From positions 3,149,300-3,213,299 of the forward strand of contig OX639990.1 in assembly GCA_951828535.1 (NCBI GenBank): a stretch of 64,000 nucleotides of DNA. Reading direction: 5' to 3'. The stretch is from an uncultured Candidatus Entotheonella sp. GTDB taxonomy: Bacteria; Tectomicrobia; Entotheonellia; Entotheonellales; Entotheonellaceae. This document shows positions 1 through 8,264 of this stretch, piece after piece. Position numbers and translations under genes: made by a program. A model generated the notes under the pieces. That model saw only the letters and a program-made list of their open reading frames with translations, was not told the DNA's origin and did not search any database. Numbering within the stretch: the first letter of the stretch is position 1; each line of letters starts with the position of its first letter.

Positions 1-804
1 GCCGGCGGCGACGCGAAACGCGCCGACGCCGAGCGCCGTAGCGGCACCCACGGCGATGGAACTGTCGGTAACGCCGCGCCCCAGGGAATTCGTCGCCAAG
101 ACCCACATGGTCGAGCGGAACAGCTCGCGCGCCCGCACTGCCAGGGCCTCGGCTCTGGGCTTGCTCTGACCGAAGGCTTTGAGGGTCGCGAGCCCCTGGA
201 TGGAATCGAGCAGCTCGGCGGCGAAGGCGCCATAGGCGCGGCGGCGCTCAATGGATTTGCGGGAGTCCAGATGGTGCCACACCGCCGGGGCGAACAGGGC
301 GATGAGCGCGAAGACCAGCACCACCGCGGCGACAACGATATCGAGCCAGGCGATGCAGGCAAAAATCAGCAGCGGCGTCAGCATCGACACCGTGAGTTGC
401 GGCAGGTACTGGCCGAAATACACCTCGAGTTGTTCGACGCCGTCAACCAGCGACAGCGTCACGTCGCCGGAGCGCTGCTGGGCGACGTAGCCCGGACCGA
501 GCTCAGTTACCTTGGCAAATAACTGCCGGCGCAAATGCAGTTGCACCTTGGCGGCGGTCTCGTGCGCCACGATGGCCCGCCAGTGTTCCAGCGCTCCCCG
601 CAGGACGATCACCAGCCCGACCGCCAGGAGCGGTAGCAGCAAATCGTCCAATCCGTCACCCGCAAAGATGCGCCCGATGAGCCAGCCCAACAGCGCCAGC
701 CGCGCGATGCCGAACGCCGTCGCCGCCAGCCCGATGATCACGGCGTACACGATGCGCAGCCGCAGTCCCTTGGTGAAGGCCCAGAGTCGTGATTCAAAGT
801 GCAT
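1..804 (-). CDS. ABC exporter, CydD-like membrane domain (partial)
   Basis: The reverse strand is open from an ATG at 804 to the window edge, giving 268 codons without a stop. The protein has the layout of an ABC type-1 transmembrane domain: several hydrophobic helices, an early segment RIVYAVIIGLAATAFGIARL, and the cytoplasmic-loop pattern SGDVTLSLVDGVEQLEVYFG typical of CydD/CydC-type exporters. The ATP-binding half would lie left of the window. Known CydDC exporters move thiols or haem-related compounds to the periplasm for cytochrome bd assembly. The family call is good, but the substrate is a guess because no partner gene is visible. Confidence 0.75.
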   Translation of the reverse strand, partial: MHFESRLWAFTKGLRLRIVYAVIIGLAATAFGIARLALLGWLIGRIFAGDGLDDLLLPLLAVGLVIVLRGALEHWRAIVAHETAAKVQLHLRRQLFAKVTELGPGYVAQQRSGDVTLSLVDGVEQLEVYFGQYLPQLTVSMLTPLLIFACIAWLDIVVAAVVLVFALIALFAPAVWHHLDSRKSIERRRAYGAFAAELLDSIQGLATLKAFGQSKPRAEALAVRARELFRSTMWVLATNSLGRGVTDSSIAVGAATALGVGAFRVAAG

Positions 805-895
805 GGGGTCGGGTTCTCCGTTTGGGGCGTGGGGGGAGGTTGCAAAAAAGGGACGCCAGTATAAGCGCCTCAGGCTATCAGGTCCAGACGGCCCG

Positions 896-2053
896 TCACA
901 CCGGGCTTCCGAATCGCTCCGGCCGAAACGGCGCCAGCACCTCCACCCGCGCCCCGTGCACGATTTCAATCGCCGCGAAGGCGCCGATCAACGGCGTCAG
1001 CGTCACCCCACTGTGGGTGGTGGCGACGTACACGTTGGCCACCTCCGGCGCGAATCCGACGATGGACCTGCCGTCCTGAGGAATCGGGCGTCGGCCCCGC
1101 CGAACCTCGGCGATCTCGATGTCCCGCAGCATCGGCAGCACGGCCCTTGCGTCCGCGGCAATCTGCGCCGCCTCCGCGTCCGTGGCGCCGCGGTCGCCCT
1201 CCTGGGTGTTATCCAGTGAGCCGCTTTGTATCATGACCGCCCCGTTGGGCAGCTGGCGCACGTTGATCAGGGGCTGCCGCTCGCGCGGCGAATGCAGCAG
1301 GGCGATGGTCTTGAACAGCGGCGGCAGCGGCTGCGTCAGCAGCGTAGCCCCGAACGTGTGGTAGTGCGGCACCTGTATCCCGGCCATTTCCGCCAGCGCC
1401 GGCATGTCGGCCCCGCCGACCAGCGCGACGGCGTCGCAGGACACCACGTCGTCGCCGATCCGCACCGCTTCGGCCCGTGGCAGGCCCGCGCGGCTACGGC
1501 CGATCTCCACACCCGTCACCGCCGACCCTGCCCGCACCACTGCGCCCCGCTCGCACGCCGCCGCCAGGCATGCCCGCATCACCGCGGCGGTATCGACGTG
1601 CCCATCGCTGTAGGTGTACGAGGCCGCGGTGAACGCATCGAACCGCAGATCCGGCTCCAACTGCCCTACCTGGTCGGCGTCCAGAATGCGCGTCGGATAG
1701 CCCCACGCTTGCAGCGCTTCCGCCTGTTCGGCCAGCGCCGCCGCCCCAGCATCCGTCGCCGCCCAGCGCAATTCGCCGCCCCAGGTGACGTCGATCCCCA
1801 AACGGCGTGCGAAACCGGCCCACATGTCGATCGACCGGCGGTTGAGATCGTGGTACGAAAATGGCGTCTTGCCATAGGCGTTCAGCCATGCGAACGCCAC
1901 ACGCGTCGCCCCCTCGCCGGGCTGGCCGGCATCGACAATGGTCACCTGCGCCCCGTGCAGGGTGAGGTGATAAGCGATCGAGGCGCCCAGAATTCCCGCT
2001 CCAACAACGACGACATGCAATTTGCGGCCCCCCTTTCCGATGTCTTGATTCAT
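896..2053 (-). CDS. FAD-dependent oxidoreductase, DAO (glycine/D-amino-acid oxidase) family
   Basis: This 385-residue protein opens with a Rossmann dinucleotide-binding fingerprint, VVVGAGILGASIAYHL, followed by the acidic end of beta-2 (VTIVDAG). That is the FAD ADP-binding motif of the DAO superfamily. Near the C-terminus the segment RRGRRPIPQDGRSIVGF is the usual second FAD contact region. The family oxidises amines and amino acids such as glycine, sarcosine or D-amino acids; the substrate is not readable here. I chose the ATG at 2053. A GTG at 2083 would add ten residues ahead of the strand. The gene is convergent with nothing and stands alone between the ABC gene and the 2281 gene. Confidence 0.8.
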   Translation of the reverse strand: MNQDIGKGGRKLHVVVVGAGILGASIAYHLTLHGAQVTIVDAGQPGEGATRVAFAWLNAYGKTPFSYHDLNRRSIDMWAGFARRLGIDVTWGGELRWAATDAGAAALAEQAEALQAWGYPTRILDADQVGQLEPDLRFDAFTAASYTYSDGHVDTAAVMRACLAAACERGAVVRAGSAVTGVEIGRSRAGLPRAEAVRIGDDVVSCDAVALVGGADMPALAEMAGIQVPHYHTFGATLLTQPLPPLFKTIALLHSPRERQPLINVRQLPNGAVMIQSGSLDNTQEGDRGATDAEAAQIAADARAVLPMLRDIEIAEVRRGRRPIPQDGRSIVGFAPEVANVYVATTHSGVTLTPLIGAFAAIEIVHGARVEVLAPFRPERFGSPV

Positions 2054-2280
2054 GCCTGCTCTGTCGCTTCCGCGCTGTCCCACGGCCTGAATGGCCGCAT
2101 GCTACGTTCGTGCCGCGAACCGGTCAACCAGCCCCGGCGCGGCTTGAAATGGCCCCCTGATGTGCCTATGCTGTCGCCGTCACTCGCTAGCGCTCGTGCC
2201 GGATAGCTCATAGGCTCGCTGGCGTTCACTAGTGGCGGCGGTGCCGCCGCCATCCATCGACGTGAAAGGGGAAAAGGTTC

Positions 2281-2712
2281 ATGAGTGAAGAGAGCCAGCC
2301 GCGCCAGCTTGCCGACTGGATGGTCGAGCATATGCAGACGTATCTCGCCACCGACGGCGAGGAGGGGCACGTGTGGCGGGGCGTGCAGACGCTGCTGCTG
2401 ACCACCACCGGCCGCCGCTCCGGCAGATCGTTGATGCTGCCGCTCATCTACGGCACCCACGGCGACCATTATGTGATCGTGGCCTCGAAGGGCGGTCATC
2501 CACAGCACCCTGGTTGGTACGTTAACCTCGTCGCCGAACCCACCGTGGAGGTGCAGGTGGGCGCCGAGAGCTTCACGGCCCGCGCCCGAACCGCTTCAGG
2601 CGCTGAGCGTACCGCGTTGTGGGACCGCATGGCCGAGATCTGGCCGCCCTACAATGAGTATCAGACCAAGACCGAGCGGGAGATTCCAGTCGTCGTGCTG
2701 GAGCGCGCTTGA
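2281..2712 (+). CDS. Nitroreductase-family deazaflavin (F420)-dependent oxidoreductase, Ddn-like
   Basis: The 143-residue protein has the split-barrel pattern of the Ddn/FDOR family. LLLTTTGRRSGR near residues 36-50 is followed by PLIYGTHGDHYVIVASKGG and the HPGWYVNL turn, which bind the deazaflavin phosphate and ring in characterised members. A ribosome-binding site, AAAGGGGAAAAGG, lies just before the ATG. Members reduce activated double bonds or nitro groups using reduced F420, although some proteobacterial relatives may use other flavins. It lies 60 bp upstream of the hydrolase gene on the same strand and may be co-transcribed. The physiological substrate is unknown. Confidence 0.8.
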   Translation: MSEESQPRQLADWMVEHMQTYLATDGEEGHVWRGVQTLLLTTTGRRSGRSLMLPLIYGTHGDHYVIVASKGGHPQHPGWYVNLVAEPTVEVQVGAESFTARARTASGAERTALWDRMAEIWPPYNEYQTKTEREIPVVVLERA

Positions 2713-2772
2713 TGGTGCGCTGCTGCCCCCTCCCTCGGCGAGGAGGGGGTTAACGTGTTTTAGGAGAAAAAA

Positions 2773-3495
2773 ATGCCGATATTCGAACATGACGCCATCA
2801 AGCTTTATTACGAAACGCACGGCGACGGCTTCCCGGTGCTGCTTATCGCTCCTGGGGGTATGCGTTCGGCGGTGTCGTACTGGGAAACGACACCGTGGAA
2901 CCCGATCACGCATCTGTCGCCGAATTACCGGGTCATTGCCATGGACCAGCGCAACGCCGGCAACTCGGTGGCCCCGGTCAGCGCCGACGATAGCTGGCAC
3001 GTGTATACGCAGGACCAGCTCGCCCTGCTCGACCACTTGAGCGCCGAGCGTTTTCACGTCATCGGCATGTGCATCGGCGGGCCCTACATCATGGGATTGA
3101 TCCGGGAAGCACCGCAGCGGGTGGCCTCGGCTGTGCTGTTTCAAACCATTGGTCTGGACAACAACCGCCAAGCCTTCTTCGACATGTTCGATAGCTGGGC
3201 GAACGACCTGAAGCCGAGTCGTCCGGAGGTGAGCGAGGCGGCCTGGGAATCGTTCAAGGCGTCCATGTACAGCGGGGATTTCCTCTTCAACGCGTCGCGG
3301 GATTTCGTGAGCGCCTGCCAGACGCCGATGCTGGTCATGCCGGGGAACGACCTGCATCACCCCGAGATTTCGTCCAGGGACGTGCACGCACTGGCGCCCA
3401 ACTCCACCTATGTGGAGAAGTGGAAGGAGCCCGAGCACCACGCTGTGGCCATGCAGGCCGTCGAACGCTTCCTCGGGCAGCACACCCCGGCATAG
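2773..3495 (+). CDS. Alpha/beta hydrolase with a cysteine at the nucleophile elbow
   Basis: This 240-residue alpha/beta-hydrolase-fold protein has an oxyanion-hole region APGG (residues 26-29), the strand-turn MDQRNAGNS (58-65), and a nucleophile elbow HVIGMCIGGPY where the usual Ser of G-x-S-x-G is Cys100. Candidate acid Asp193 lies in MPGNDLHH and candidate base His222/223 in EPEHHAVAM. A good site, TTTAGGAGAAAAAA, precedes the ATG. The Cys nucleophile resembles dienelactone hydrolases, so lactone or thioester chemistry is possible but unproven. Its stop codon abuts the stop of the converging dioxygenase gene. Confidence 0.8.
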   Translation: MPIFEHDAIKLYYETHGDGFPVLLIAPGGMRSAVSYWETTPWNPITHLSPNYRVIAMDQRNAGNSVAPVSADDSWHVYTQDQLALLDHLSAERFHVIGMCIGGPYIMGLIREAPQRVASAVLFQTIGLDNNRQAFFDMFDSWANDLKPSRPEVSEAAWESFKASMYSGDFLFNASRDFVSACQTPMLVMPGNDLHHPEISSRDVHALAPNSTYVEKWKEPEHHAVAMQAVERFLGQHTPA

Positions 3496-4356
3496 CTAAA
3501 GAGTTGGCCCGGTGCCGGCGACCGTTGTGCGATGCAGCCGCCGCTTGTGCCGGGTGATGTCGAATGGCATGCCGCAGTGCAAGGCGGCGCGGTTGTCCCA
3601 CCACACCAGGTCGCCGACGCGCCAGGCGTGCTGATACACGAATTCGGGCTGTGTCGCGTGCTCGATGAGGCCGTCGATCAATGCCCGCCCCTCGTCCCAT
3701 TCCATCCCCTCAATGGATTCGGTGTGCGAGCCCACATACAGGGCCCGGCGCCCGGTTTCCGGGTGCCGCCGCACCACCGGATGCCGAGTCGGGGGCAGCG
3801 CGCTGGTTTCGGCCTGTGTGAAGGCCGTCACTTTGACGTTACGCCGTGACCAGTAGAAGTTGTGCACCGCCACCAAGCCCTCGAGTTTCGCCTTCATGTC
3901 GTCCGCCAGCGCCTCGTAGGCTGCGGCCATGTTGGCGTATGCCGTGTCGCCGCCGACCGGCGGCACGATGCGGGCGTGCAACAACGACGCCATGGCGGGC
4001 ACGTGCTTGAACGAACTGTCGGAGTGCCATTTGCGGTTGTCGTGATTCACCTGCATGACGGGATGGTCCGGCGGCATCAACTCGTCGTTCTCGTCCAGGT
4101 TGGTGGCCCCGTAAATCTCCGGCCTGCCGGGCATTTGCAGAGCGGACATGTTAATGAGTTCCAACGCCCCCACCTGGCGGCTGAAGGCGATCTGCTGTTC
4201 ATCGTCAATCGGCTGCTCGGGAATCACCACGACCACGTTGTCCAGCCACACCTTGCGCACCTCGGCCATGGTGGCCGGATCAAGCGGCTGCCGCAGGTCG
4301 AGGCCGCTAATTTCCGCGCCGACGTTGGGCGTCAGCTTCCGTACCGTGAAATCCAT
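3496..4356 (-). CDS. TauD/TfdA-family Fe(II)/2-oxoglutarate dioxygenase
   Basis: The 286-residue protein carries the family's facial triad: His111 and Asp113 in KWHSDSSF, and the distal His260 in DNRAALHCG. Arg276 in LHRTTV is placed to bind the 2-oxoglutarate carboxylate. The N-terminal segment GAEISGLDLRQPL is also typical. Known relatives hydroxylate taurine, 2,4-D, carnitine precursors and similar small acids; the substrate here cannot be told. AAAGGACGACT before the ATG is a strong ribosome-binding site. It overlaps the end of the upstream same-strand gene by 50 bp, so the two are probably translationally coupled. Its stop touches that of the converging hydrolase gene. Confidence 0.87.
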   Translation of the reverse strand: MDFTVRKLTPNVGAEISGLDLRQPLDPATMAEVRKVWLDNVVVVIPEQPIDDEQQIAFSRQVGALELINMSALQMPGRPEIYGATNLDENDELMPPDHPVMQVNHDNRKWHSDSSFKHVPAMASLLHARIVPPVGGDTAYANMAAAYEALADDMKAKLEGLVAVHNFYWSRRNVKVTAFTQAETSALPPTRHPVVRRHPETGRRALYVGSHTESIEGMEWDEGRALIDGLIEHATQPEFVYQHAWRVGDLVWWDNRAALHCGMPFDITRHKRRLHRTTVAGTGPTL

Positions 4357-4939
4357 AGTCGTCCTTTCCCGAGTGTGCGGCGGGGTAGCCCGCCGCCGTG
4401 ATCACGCGAATCCAGTCGCCAAGCTGGGGCACGGTCATGGTGACGGTAATGGTTTCGGCAACGATTTGGTAATGGTCCCCCAGGCGGCGTTCCATACCGC
4501 GGAATACCGATCGGCCCGGATAACGGGTGCCAGGATGACCCAGCAGCGCGTCAGACCGCCTATGCAGTTCGCAGTGGGTGTCTGACATGACGCCCAACAC
4601 CGGTCCACTGAAGCGCCATGACACCGCTACGTGGCGCGTGGGGTGATCCGGGTATGGGCTCAGAAAGATCAGATGGCTGTCCACCGCCGTGCCCGCCGAG
4701 ATGGCGCCGCCGTCCACCAGTAGACGCTTCCGCAGCACCACGCCCTGCCGCTCGTCGAAGCCCCGCATGGCATCGGCAAAAAACGCGTCGTCGTGCACCG
4801 ATGCGGGCGCCGAAATGATTGCCGCGGCTTCGCCCCGCGAGCTCGGCGGCCCGTCTACCGCCAGGATGGCGGCGTGCAACGCGTCGGTGGCTAGATGGCA
4901 TGCGAGCAACGCGGCGATTAGCCATCCAAAGTGTCGCAT
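4307..4939 (-). CDS. Secreted hypothetical protein
   Basis: A 210-residue protein whose first 23 residues (MRHFGWLIAALLACHLATDA and on) form a clean signal peptide ending at an AxA-like site, so it is probably exported to the periplasm. The mature part has no motif I recognise. It contains a central beta-rich region around SHLIFLSPYPDHPTRH and a charged C-terminus. The start at 4939 was chosen for the signal peptide; the frame stays open further upstream but the added residues look non-coding. The last 50 bp overlap the dioxygenase gene in another frame. Confidence 0.6.
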   Translation of the reverse strand: MRHFGWLIAALLACHLATDALHAAILAVDGPPSSRGEAAAIISAPASVHDDAFFADAMRGFDERQGVVLRKRLLVDGGAISAGTAVDSHLIFLSPYPDHPTRHVAVSWRFSGPVLGVMSDTHCELHRRSDALLGHPGTRYPGRSVFRGMERRLGDHYQIVAETITVTMTVPQLGDWIRVITAAGYPAAHSGKDDYGFHGTEADAQRRRGN

Positions 4940-5242
4940 CCTGCCTGCCTTTCTGTCGTGGGGTCGAGCAGCTTGGCGCCTCACCGCAGGCCGCTTCCCG
5001 GAACAACGGAGAAACGCCGTCAGCCGCGTGCCCGCCGCATGGGCGACCCTGGCCGGCGCGGCCCGGACGCACCGCATCATCGGGTTGTGTTCGGGCTGTG
5101 AATCCCGGCTGCTTGTGCTATTCTTGCGCCATTCGATCATCACGCGGGGCATACTATCACACGAGTGGGGTAAGCCTGTGTGCGAAACCCGGGCGCGACG
5201 GAAGGGCGGGCCAACCGGAGCGTCTCCAAAGGAAAATACGAG
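4940..5242. other. Divergent intergenic region, no gene seen
   Basis: This 303-bp stretch separates two divergently read genes and must hold both promoters. I could not pick a convincing -35/-10 pair in either direction. The only clear signal is the ribosome-binding sequence AAAGGAAAATACGAG in front of the ATG at 5243. Confidence 0.5.
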
Positions 5243-5695
5243 ATGACAATTCTCATGATTGTGTTGGGAGTTCTGTTGTGGGCCAACACTGCGGGGGCGG
5301 CCGAAGTGGTCGAGGTGGTACTGGCGGCCGGTGTCAGCGAGCGCCAGCCGGTGGGGGCGTTTACGCCGCCGGCGGCGTGTCAAACGAGCACGCCGCCGGC
5401 CTACCGTGTCCCCGTCGTCGATTCTCGGGCGTACCACGGCGTTTACGTTTGGACCAAGATCGCTGCCTCGGAACCCCGCGAAATCCATCACCGTTATTAC
5501 GTGGAAACGGAAGAGGGATTCACGGTGGCAGCCAACGTGGTGCTACCGGTTGACCCGAGTACCGGCTATCGAACGTGGAGCGCCAAGGCCATCTCGCCTT
5601 GGGCGTCCATGCACCAGGGGACGTGGAAGGTCGACATCTTGGAAATAGGAGACGCCGATCGGGTGCTGTGCACCATTTACTTCGACGTAGAATAG
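5243..5695 (+). CDS. DUF2914-family secreted protein
   Basis: A 150-residue protein with an N-terminal signal peptide (MTILMIVLGVLLWANTAGAA). The C-terminal half carries the DUF2914 signature: a VWTKIAASEPREIHHRYY segment, then GYRTWSAKAI, then GTWKVDIL and a final strand VLCTIYFDV. The family is a periplasmic or membrane-linked beta domain of unknown function. I chose the ATG at 5243 because it follows AAAGGAAAATACGAG and starts exactly at the signal peptide; an upstream in-frame ATG adds 21 non-hydrophobic residues. It lies directly upstream of the ribosomal protein operon but has its own reading direction and spacing. Confidence 0.75.
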   Translation: MTILMIVLGVLLWANTAGAAEVVEVVLAAGVSERQPVGAFTPPAACQTSTPPAYRVPVVDSRAYHGVYVWTKIAASEPREIHHRYYVETEEGFTVAANVVLPVDPSTGYRTWSAKAISPWASMHQGTWKVDILEIGDADRVLCTIYFDVE

Positions 5696-5731
5696 ACCAT
5701 GGTGCTGGCCAGTAGGTTCCACAAGACTGAA

Positions 5732-5760
5732 TTGACACACGCTGGACCCTCCGATATCAT
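5732..5760 (+). promoter_or_regulatory. Sigma70-type promoter of rplU-rpmA
   Basis: TTGACA at 5732-5737 and TATCAT at 5755-5760 are separated by exactly 17 bp. This is a perfect -35 box and a near-consensus -10 box at optimal spacing. Transcription would start near 5767, about 120 bp ahead of rplU. Confidence 0.75.
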
Positions 5761-5776
5761 TCGGAGCCTTTGACGG

Positions 5777-5814
5777 CCCGGACGGCGCGTTGGTGACGTG
5801 ACAAACCGTCCGGG
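5777..5814 (+). promoter_or_regulatory. rplU: Hairpin in the rplU 5' leader
   Basis: CCCGGACGG (5777-5785) is the exact complement of CCGTCCGGG (5806-5814), giving a 9-bp GC-rich stem in the predicted untranslated leader, 10 nt after the likely start site. No U-run follows, so it is not a classical terminator. A role in L21 autoregulation or mRNA stability is possible but is inference. Confidence 0.5.
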
Positions 5815-5887
5815 CTTCGCATTGTTTATGAAAACGAGACATCAGACGAGCTTGGCAAGGCGTTTTTGAGCATGAGGGATGGACGTT

Positions 5888-6328
5888 ATGTACGCAGTCG
5901 TCGCAACAGGCGGCAAGCAATATCGGGTTAGCCCGGGCGACAGGATCGAGGTGGAAAAACTCGCCGGCGAGGTCGGCCAGACCATTGCTTTGGACCACGT
6001 CATGATGATTGGCGGCGAAGGGCAGGCCGTGTCGATCGGCACCCCGAGGCTGGACGACGCGTGGGTCGAGGCGCAGATCGTTGCCCAGAAGCGAGGCAAG
6101 AAAATCATCGTCTTCAAACACAAGCGCCGCAAGGGTTACCGTCGCAAACAGGGCCATCGGCAGAGCCTGACCGCCCTGCAGATCACCGGCATTCATCCCA
6201 CGGCGGCGCAAGACGAGGCGCAGGCTGAGGTGGTCGCTGCTCCGGAGCCGCCGCAGAGCGAATCTCCGGTTTCCGCAGAAACTGACGCAACCCCCGAGGA
6301 AACACCCGCCGAAACCTCGGCAGAATAG
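5888..6328 (+). CDS. rplU: 50S ribosomal protein L21, with acidic C-terminal tail
   Basis: MYAVVATGGKQYRVSPGD and IIVFKHKRRKGYRRKQGHRQ are the hallmark L21 segments. L21 binds 23S rRNA in the large ribosomal subunit. The protein is 146 residues. The usual core of about 103 ends near LTALQITGI, and about 40 extra residues rich in Ala, Glu and Pro follow. The start at 5888 is preferred over an ATG at 5879 because it is the universal L21 N-terminus and is properly spaced from GAGGG. It is the first gene of the rplU-rpmA pair. Confidence 0.97.
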   Translation: MYAVVATGGKQYRVSPGDRIEVEKLAGEVGQTIALDHVMMIGGEGQAVSIGTPRLDDAWVEAQIVAQKRGKKIIVFKHKRRKGYRRKQGHRQSLTALQITGIHPTAAQDEAQAEVVAAPEPPQSESPVSAETDATPEETPAETSAE

Positions 6329-6352
6329 ACGCTGACAGAGGAGGCCGCAATT

Positions 6353-6610
6353 ATGGCACACAAGAAAGGGCAAGGCAGCTCGACGAACGGGCGCGATAGT
6401 ATCGGTAAGCGGCTGGGCGTCAAGCGTTTCGCCGGCCAGACGGTGACGGCCGGCAGCATTTTGGTTAGGCAGCGCGGCAGCACCTTCAAGCCCGGTGTCA
6501 ACGTCGGCGTGGGCAGCGATTACACCCTCTTTGCCAAGATCAACGGCGTCGTCGAGTTCACCAACCAAGGCAAGAAGAACCGCCGCATCCATGTGCAGGC
6601 GGAGTCTTAA
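6353..6610 (+). CDS. rpmA: 50S ribosomal protein L27
   Basis: An 85-residue L27 with the expected MAHKKGQGS start, [17 protein letters not shown], the conserved ILVRQRG, and [19 protein letters not shown]. The N-terminal tail of L27 reaches the peptidyl transferase centre. A strong site, GAGGAGGCCGC, precedes the ATG, and the gene lies 24 bp behind rplU. In most genomes obgE follows rpmA. Here a foreign integrase follows instead, so the ICE probably inserted just past this stop codon. Confidence 0.98.
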   Translation: MAHKKGQGSSTNGRDSIGKRLGVKRFAGQTVTAGSILVRQRGSTFKPGVNVGVGSDYTLFAKINGVVEFTNQGKKNRRIHVQAES

Positions 6611-6795
6611 CTCTCCCTTCGATCCCTTCAACGCAGCCAGTCGTTCCGGCTGGTGCTCTCCCGGCCCGTCGGGTGTCTTGCTGCAAGCCTCTTGCACGAC
6701 GAGGATGCCTACGGCTCATGTTCGTTGATCCGACAGAAACCCTTATCCCCTTTCAAATCAACCTATTACCGTCTGCAACCGGCAGAATGTCCGCT
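6611..6795. other. Chromosome/ICE junction region (probable attL)
   Basis: These 185 bp lie between the rpmA stop and the integrase stop. Integrases of this type usually sit next to their attachment site, so attL should be here. No tRNA gene is present and the core repeat cannot be defined without the right end, which is outside the window. No convincing terminator for rpmA is visible. Confidence 0.45.
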
Positions 6796-7839
6796 TCATT
6801 GTCCGCGATTAAACTCAAATAGCCTCTCCATGTACGCACGCTGGTCGGCTTCCGTTACGATGTTGTAACGGTCGAACATACCCCTTGTCTTGTGCCCCAT
6901 GATCGACATGATGACCTTCTCGGGAATACCCTGGAGGCACATGTCGCGCGCAGCTGTGCGTCGGAGGCTGTGAAACATCCGACTGCCAAGACCGGCTTGG
7001 TGACAGGCCGCAAGCCAAGGCCGACGAAACTCGGTCAGCTGTTCTCCGCCACGGTGAAATACGTGCCGTGCCAGTGTCCTCCCGGCCTTGCGGGCCTTCC
7101 AGCGGCGTTCGATCAACGCCGCCACTTCTCCTTGCAACGCGAGAACCCTCACCGTGCGGTTCTTGTTTTGCTCCGGCTCCAATCGGATTACCGCGCCCGA
7201 TCGATTCACGTTTGCCCACTCCAAGCCGATAATTTCGCCTTTGCGCCAACCGGTAAGGTAGGCAAAGAGGACTACGTCCCTCAGATACTCCCGTAAACAC
7301 GGAAGCAACGCCTCGACCTCCGCACGGGTGAAGAACTCATTGCGAACCGCGTGATCTGGCAAGAGCTTGATGGCCGGCAATCTGGTAATCAGATCATGGC
7401 GGTAGGCAAGTCGGAGGGCCGAACGCAGGACGGCGATTTCGCGGTTGATGACTGGTGCTTTGCGCCCTTGTCGCTGCATGTCGGCCATGTAATGAGTGAC
7501 GGCCAGGCTCGTGCAAGCCTGAACAGTGTAACCCGCGAAGCGTTGGCGCAGGCGCCTCAAGCAGTAGTCGTTGATCCGGCTTCGACGACCGTTGAGTTGG
7601 TAATACTGCTCAAGAAGGTCTAACACGCCCAGCATTGTAACCCGGTGCGTGCCTGCGCGTCGGGACACGGGGCGACCTTGCAATACCCCCGCGGAGACTT
7701 CCCCGACACGCTGACGGAGTAACCTGACAGCCTCCTTGCGCTCCCGCGACTTCGACGACTCCCGGTATTCCCGGCCTTCGTGATAGTAGGCAACCCACCA
7801 AAGTTCGCCACGCCTAAAAACCCTTCCATCACCTTTCAT
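6796..7839 (-). CDS. int: Tyrosine recombinase (ICE integrase)
   Basis: A 347-residue tyrosine recombinase. The N-terminal third is an arm-binding/SAM-like region. The catalytic domain shows Arg199 (LTGWRKGE), candidate Lys226, His290 and Arg293 (FHSLRRTA), His316 (IMGHKT) and the nucleophile Tyr325 (FDRYN), so the active site is complete. It would catalyse site-specific integration and excision of the element. The gene reads toward the chromosomal junction, and its start overlaps the upstream excisionase-like gene by 4 bp, which implies coupled expression. The FxRRGELWWVAYYHEGREYR N-terminus is common in integrases of chromosomal islands. Confidence 0.93.
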   Translation of the reverse strand: MKGDGRVFRRGELWWVAYYHEGREYRESSKSRERKEAVRLLRQRVGEVSAGVLQGRPVSRRAGTHRVTMLGVLDLLEQYYQLNGRRSRINDYCLRRLRQRFAGYTVQACTSLAVTHYMADMQRQGRKAPVINREIAVLRSALRLAYRHDLITRLPAIKLLPDHAVRNEFFTRAEVEALLPCLREYLRDVVLFAYLTGWRKGEIIGLEWANVNRSGAVIRLEPEQNKNRTVRVLALQGEVAALIERRWKARKAGRTLARHVFHRGGEQLTEFRRPWLAACHQAGLGSRMFHSLRRTAARDMCLQGIPEKVIMSIMGHKTRGMFDRYNIVTEADQRAYMERLFEFNRGQ

Positions 7840-8195
7840 TCTGCCTCCTTTTCGGGGGGCAGTGCCGCCACCATTTTATCCGCCCGGCGTTCGGCAATCC
7901 ATTGTTCAAGCCCACGAGCTGAGAAACGGTGTTCCTTGCCGACCCGAAAGGCAAATGGCAGCCAGGCGAGATTGTCTCGCACCCACTTGGTGGACTTACC
8001 CAAGCGCCGGGCGATTTGGTCAGTGTCCAGAAGGTAGTCGGTTTCGGGCAAAACGGTTTGCTGATGGAGGGCAAGGACGCGGGCGTAGAGGGCGCTCTGC
8101 AGGGCGGCGGCCATGGGCAAGAGGGTGACGATATCCGCAGCACCGTAGCCGGGAATTTCAGCAAGCAATCGCTGGAGTTGTTGCTGTGGGGACAT
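7836..8195 (-). CDS. Excisionase-like helix-turn-helix protein
   Basis: A 119-residue protein whose C-terminal half (about 58-105) reads as an excisionase/AlpA-type winged helix: DQIARRLGKSTKWVRDNL, then FRVGKEHRFSARGLEQWI. The N-terminal half is helical with no known motif. Its stop overlaps the integrase start by 4 bp (ATGA), a usual xis-int arrangement. It is likely a recombination directionality factor or a regulator of int. Assignment rests on the helix pattern and the neighbour. Confidence 0.7.
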   Translation of the reverse strand: MSPQQQLQRLLAEIPGYGAADIVTLLPMAAALQSALYARVLALHQQTVLPETDYLLDTDQIARRLGKSTKWVRDNLAWLPFAFRVGKEHRFSARGLEQWIAERRADKMVAALPPEKEAE

Positions 8196-8264
8196 GGACC
8201 GAGTTCCATGCGTGCAGTCCCCGCAGGTCCAATCAGACTTTGGCGGGCGAAACCGGCAGGGAAC

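Noticed and set aside
4940-5491. Long reverse-strand frame continuing upstream of the secreted protein start
   Set aside because: The added residues are Arg- and Pro-rich without structure, lie on the antisense strand of the DUF2914 gene, and the clear signal peptide begins at 4939.
6611-6795. Terminator for rpmA
   Set aside because: Only a weak 5-bp stem without a U-run was seen.
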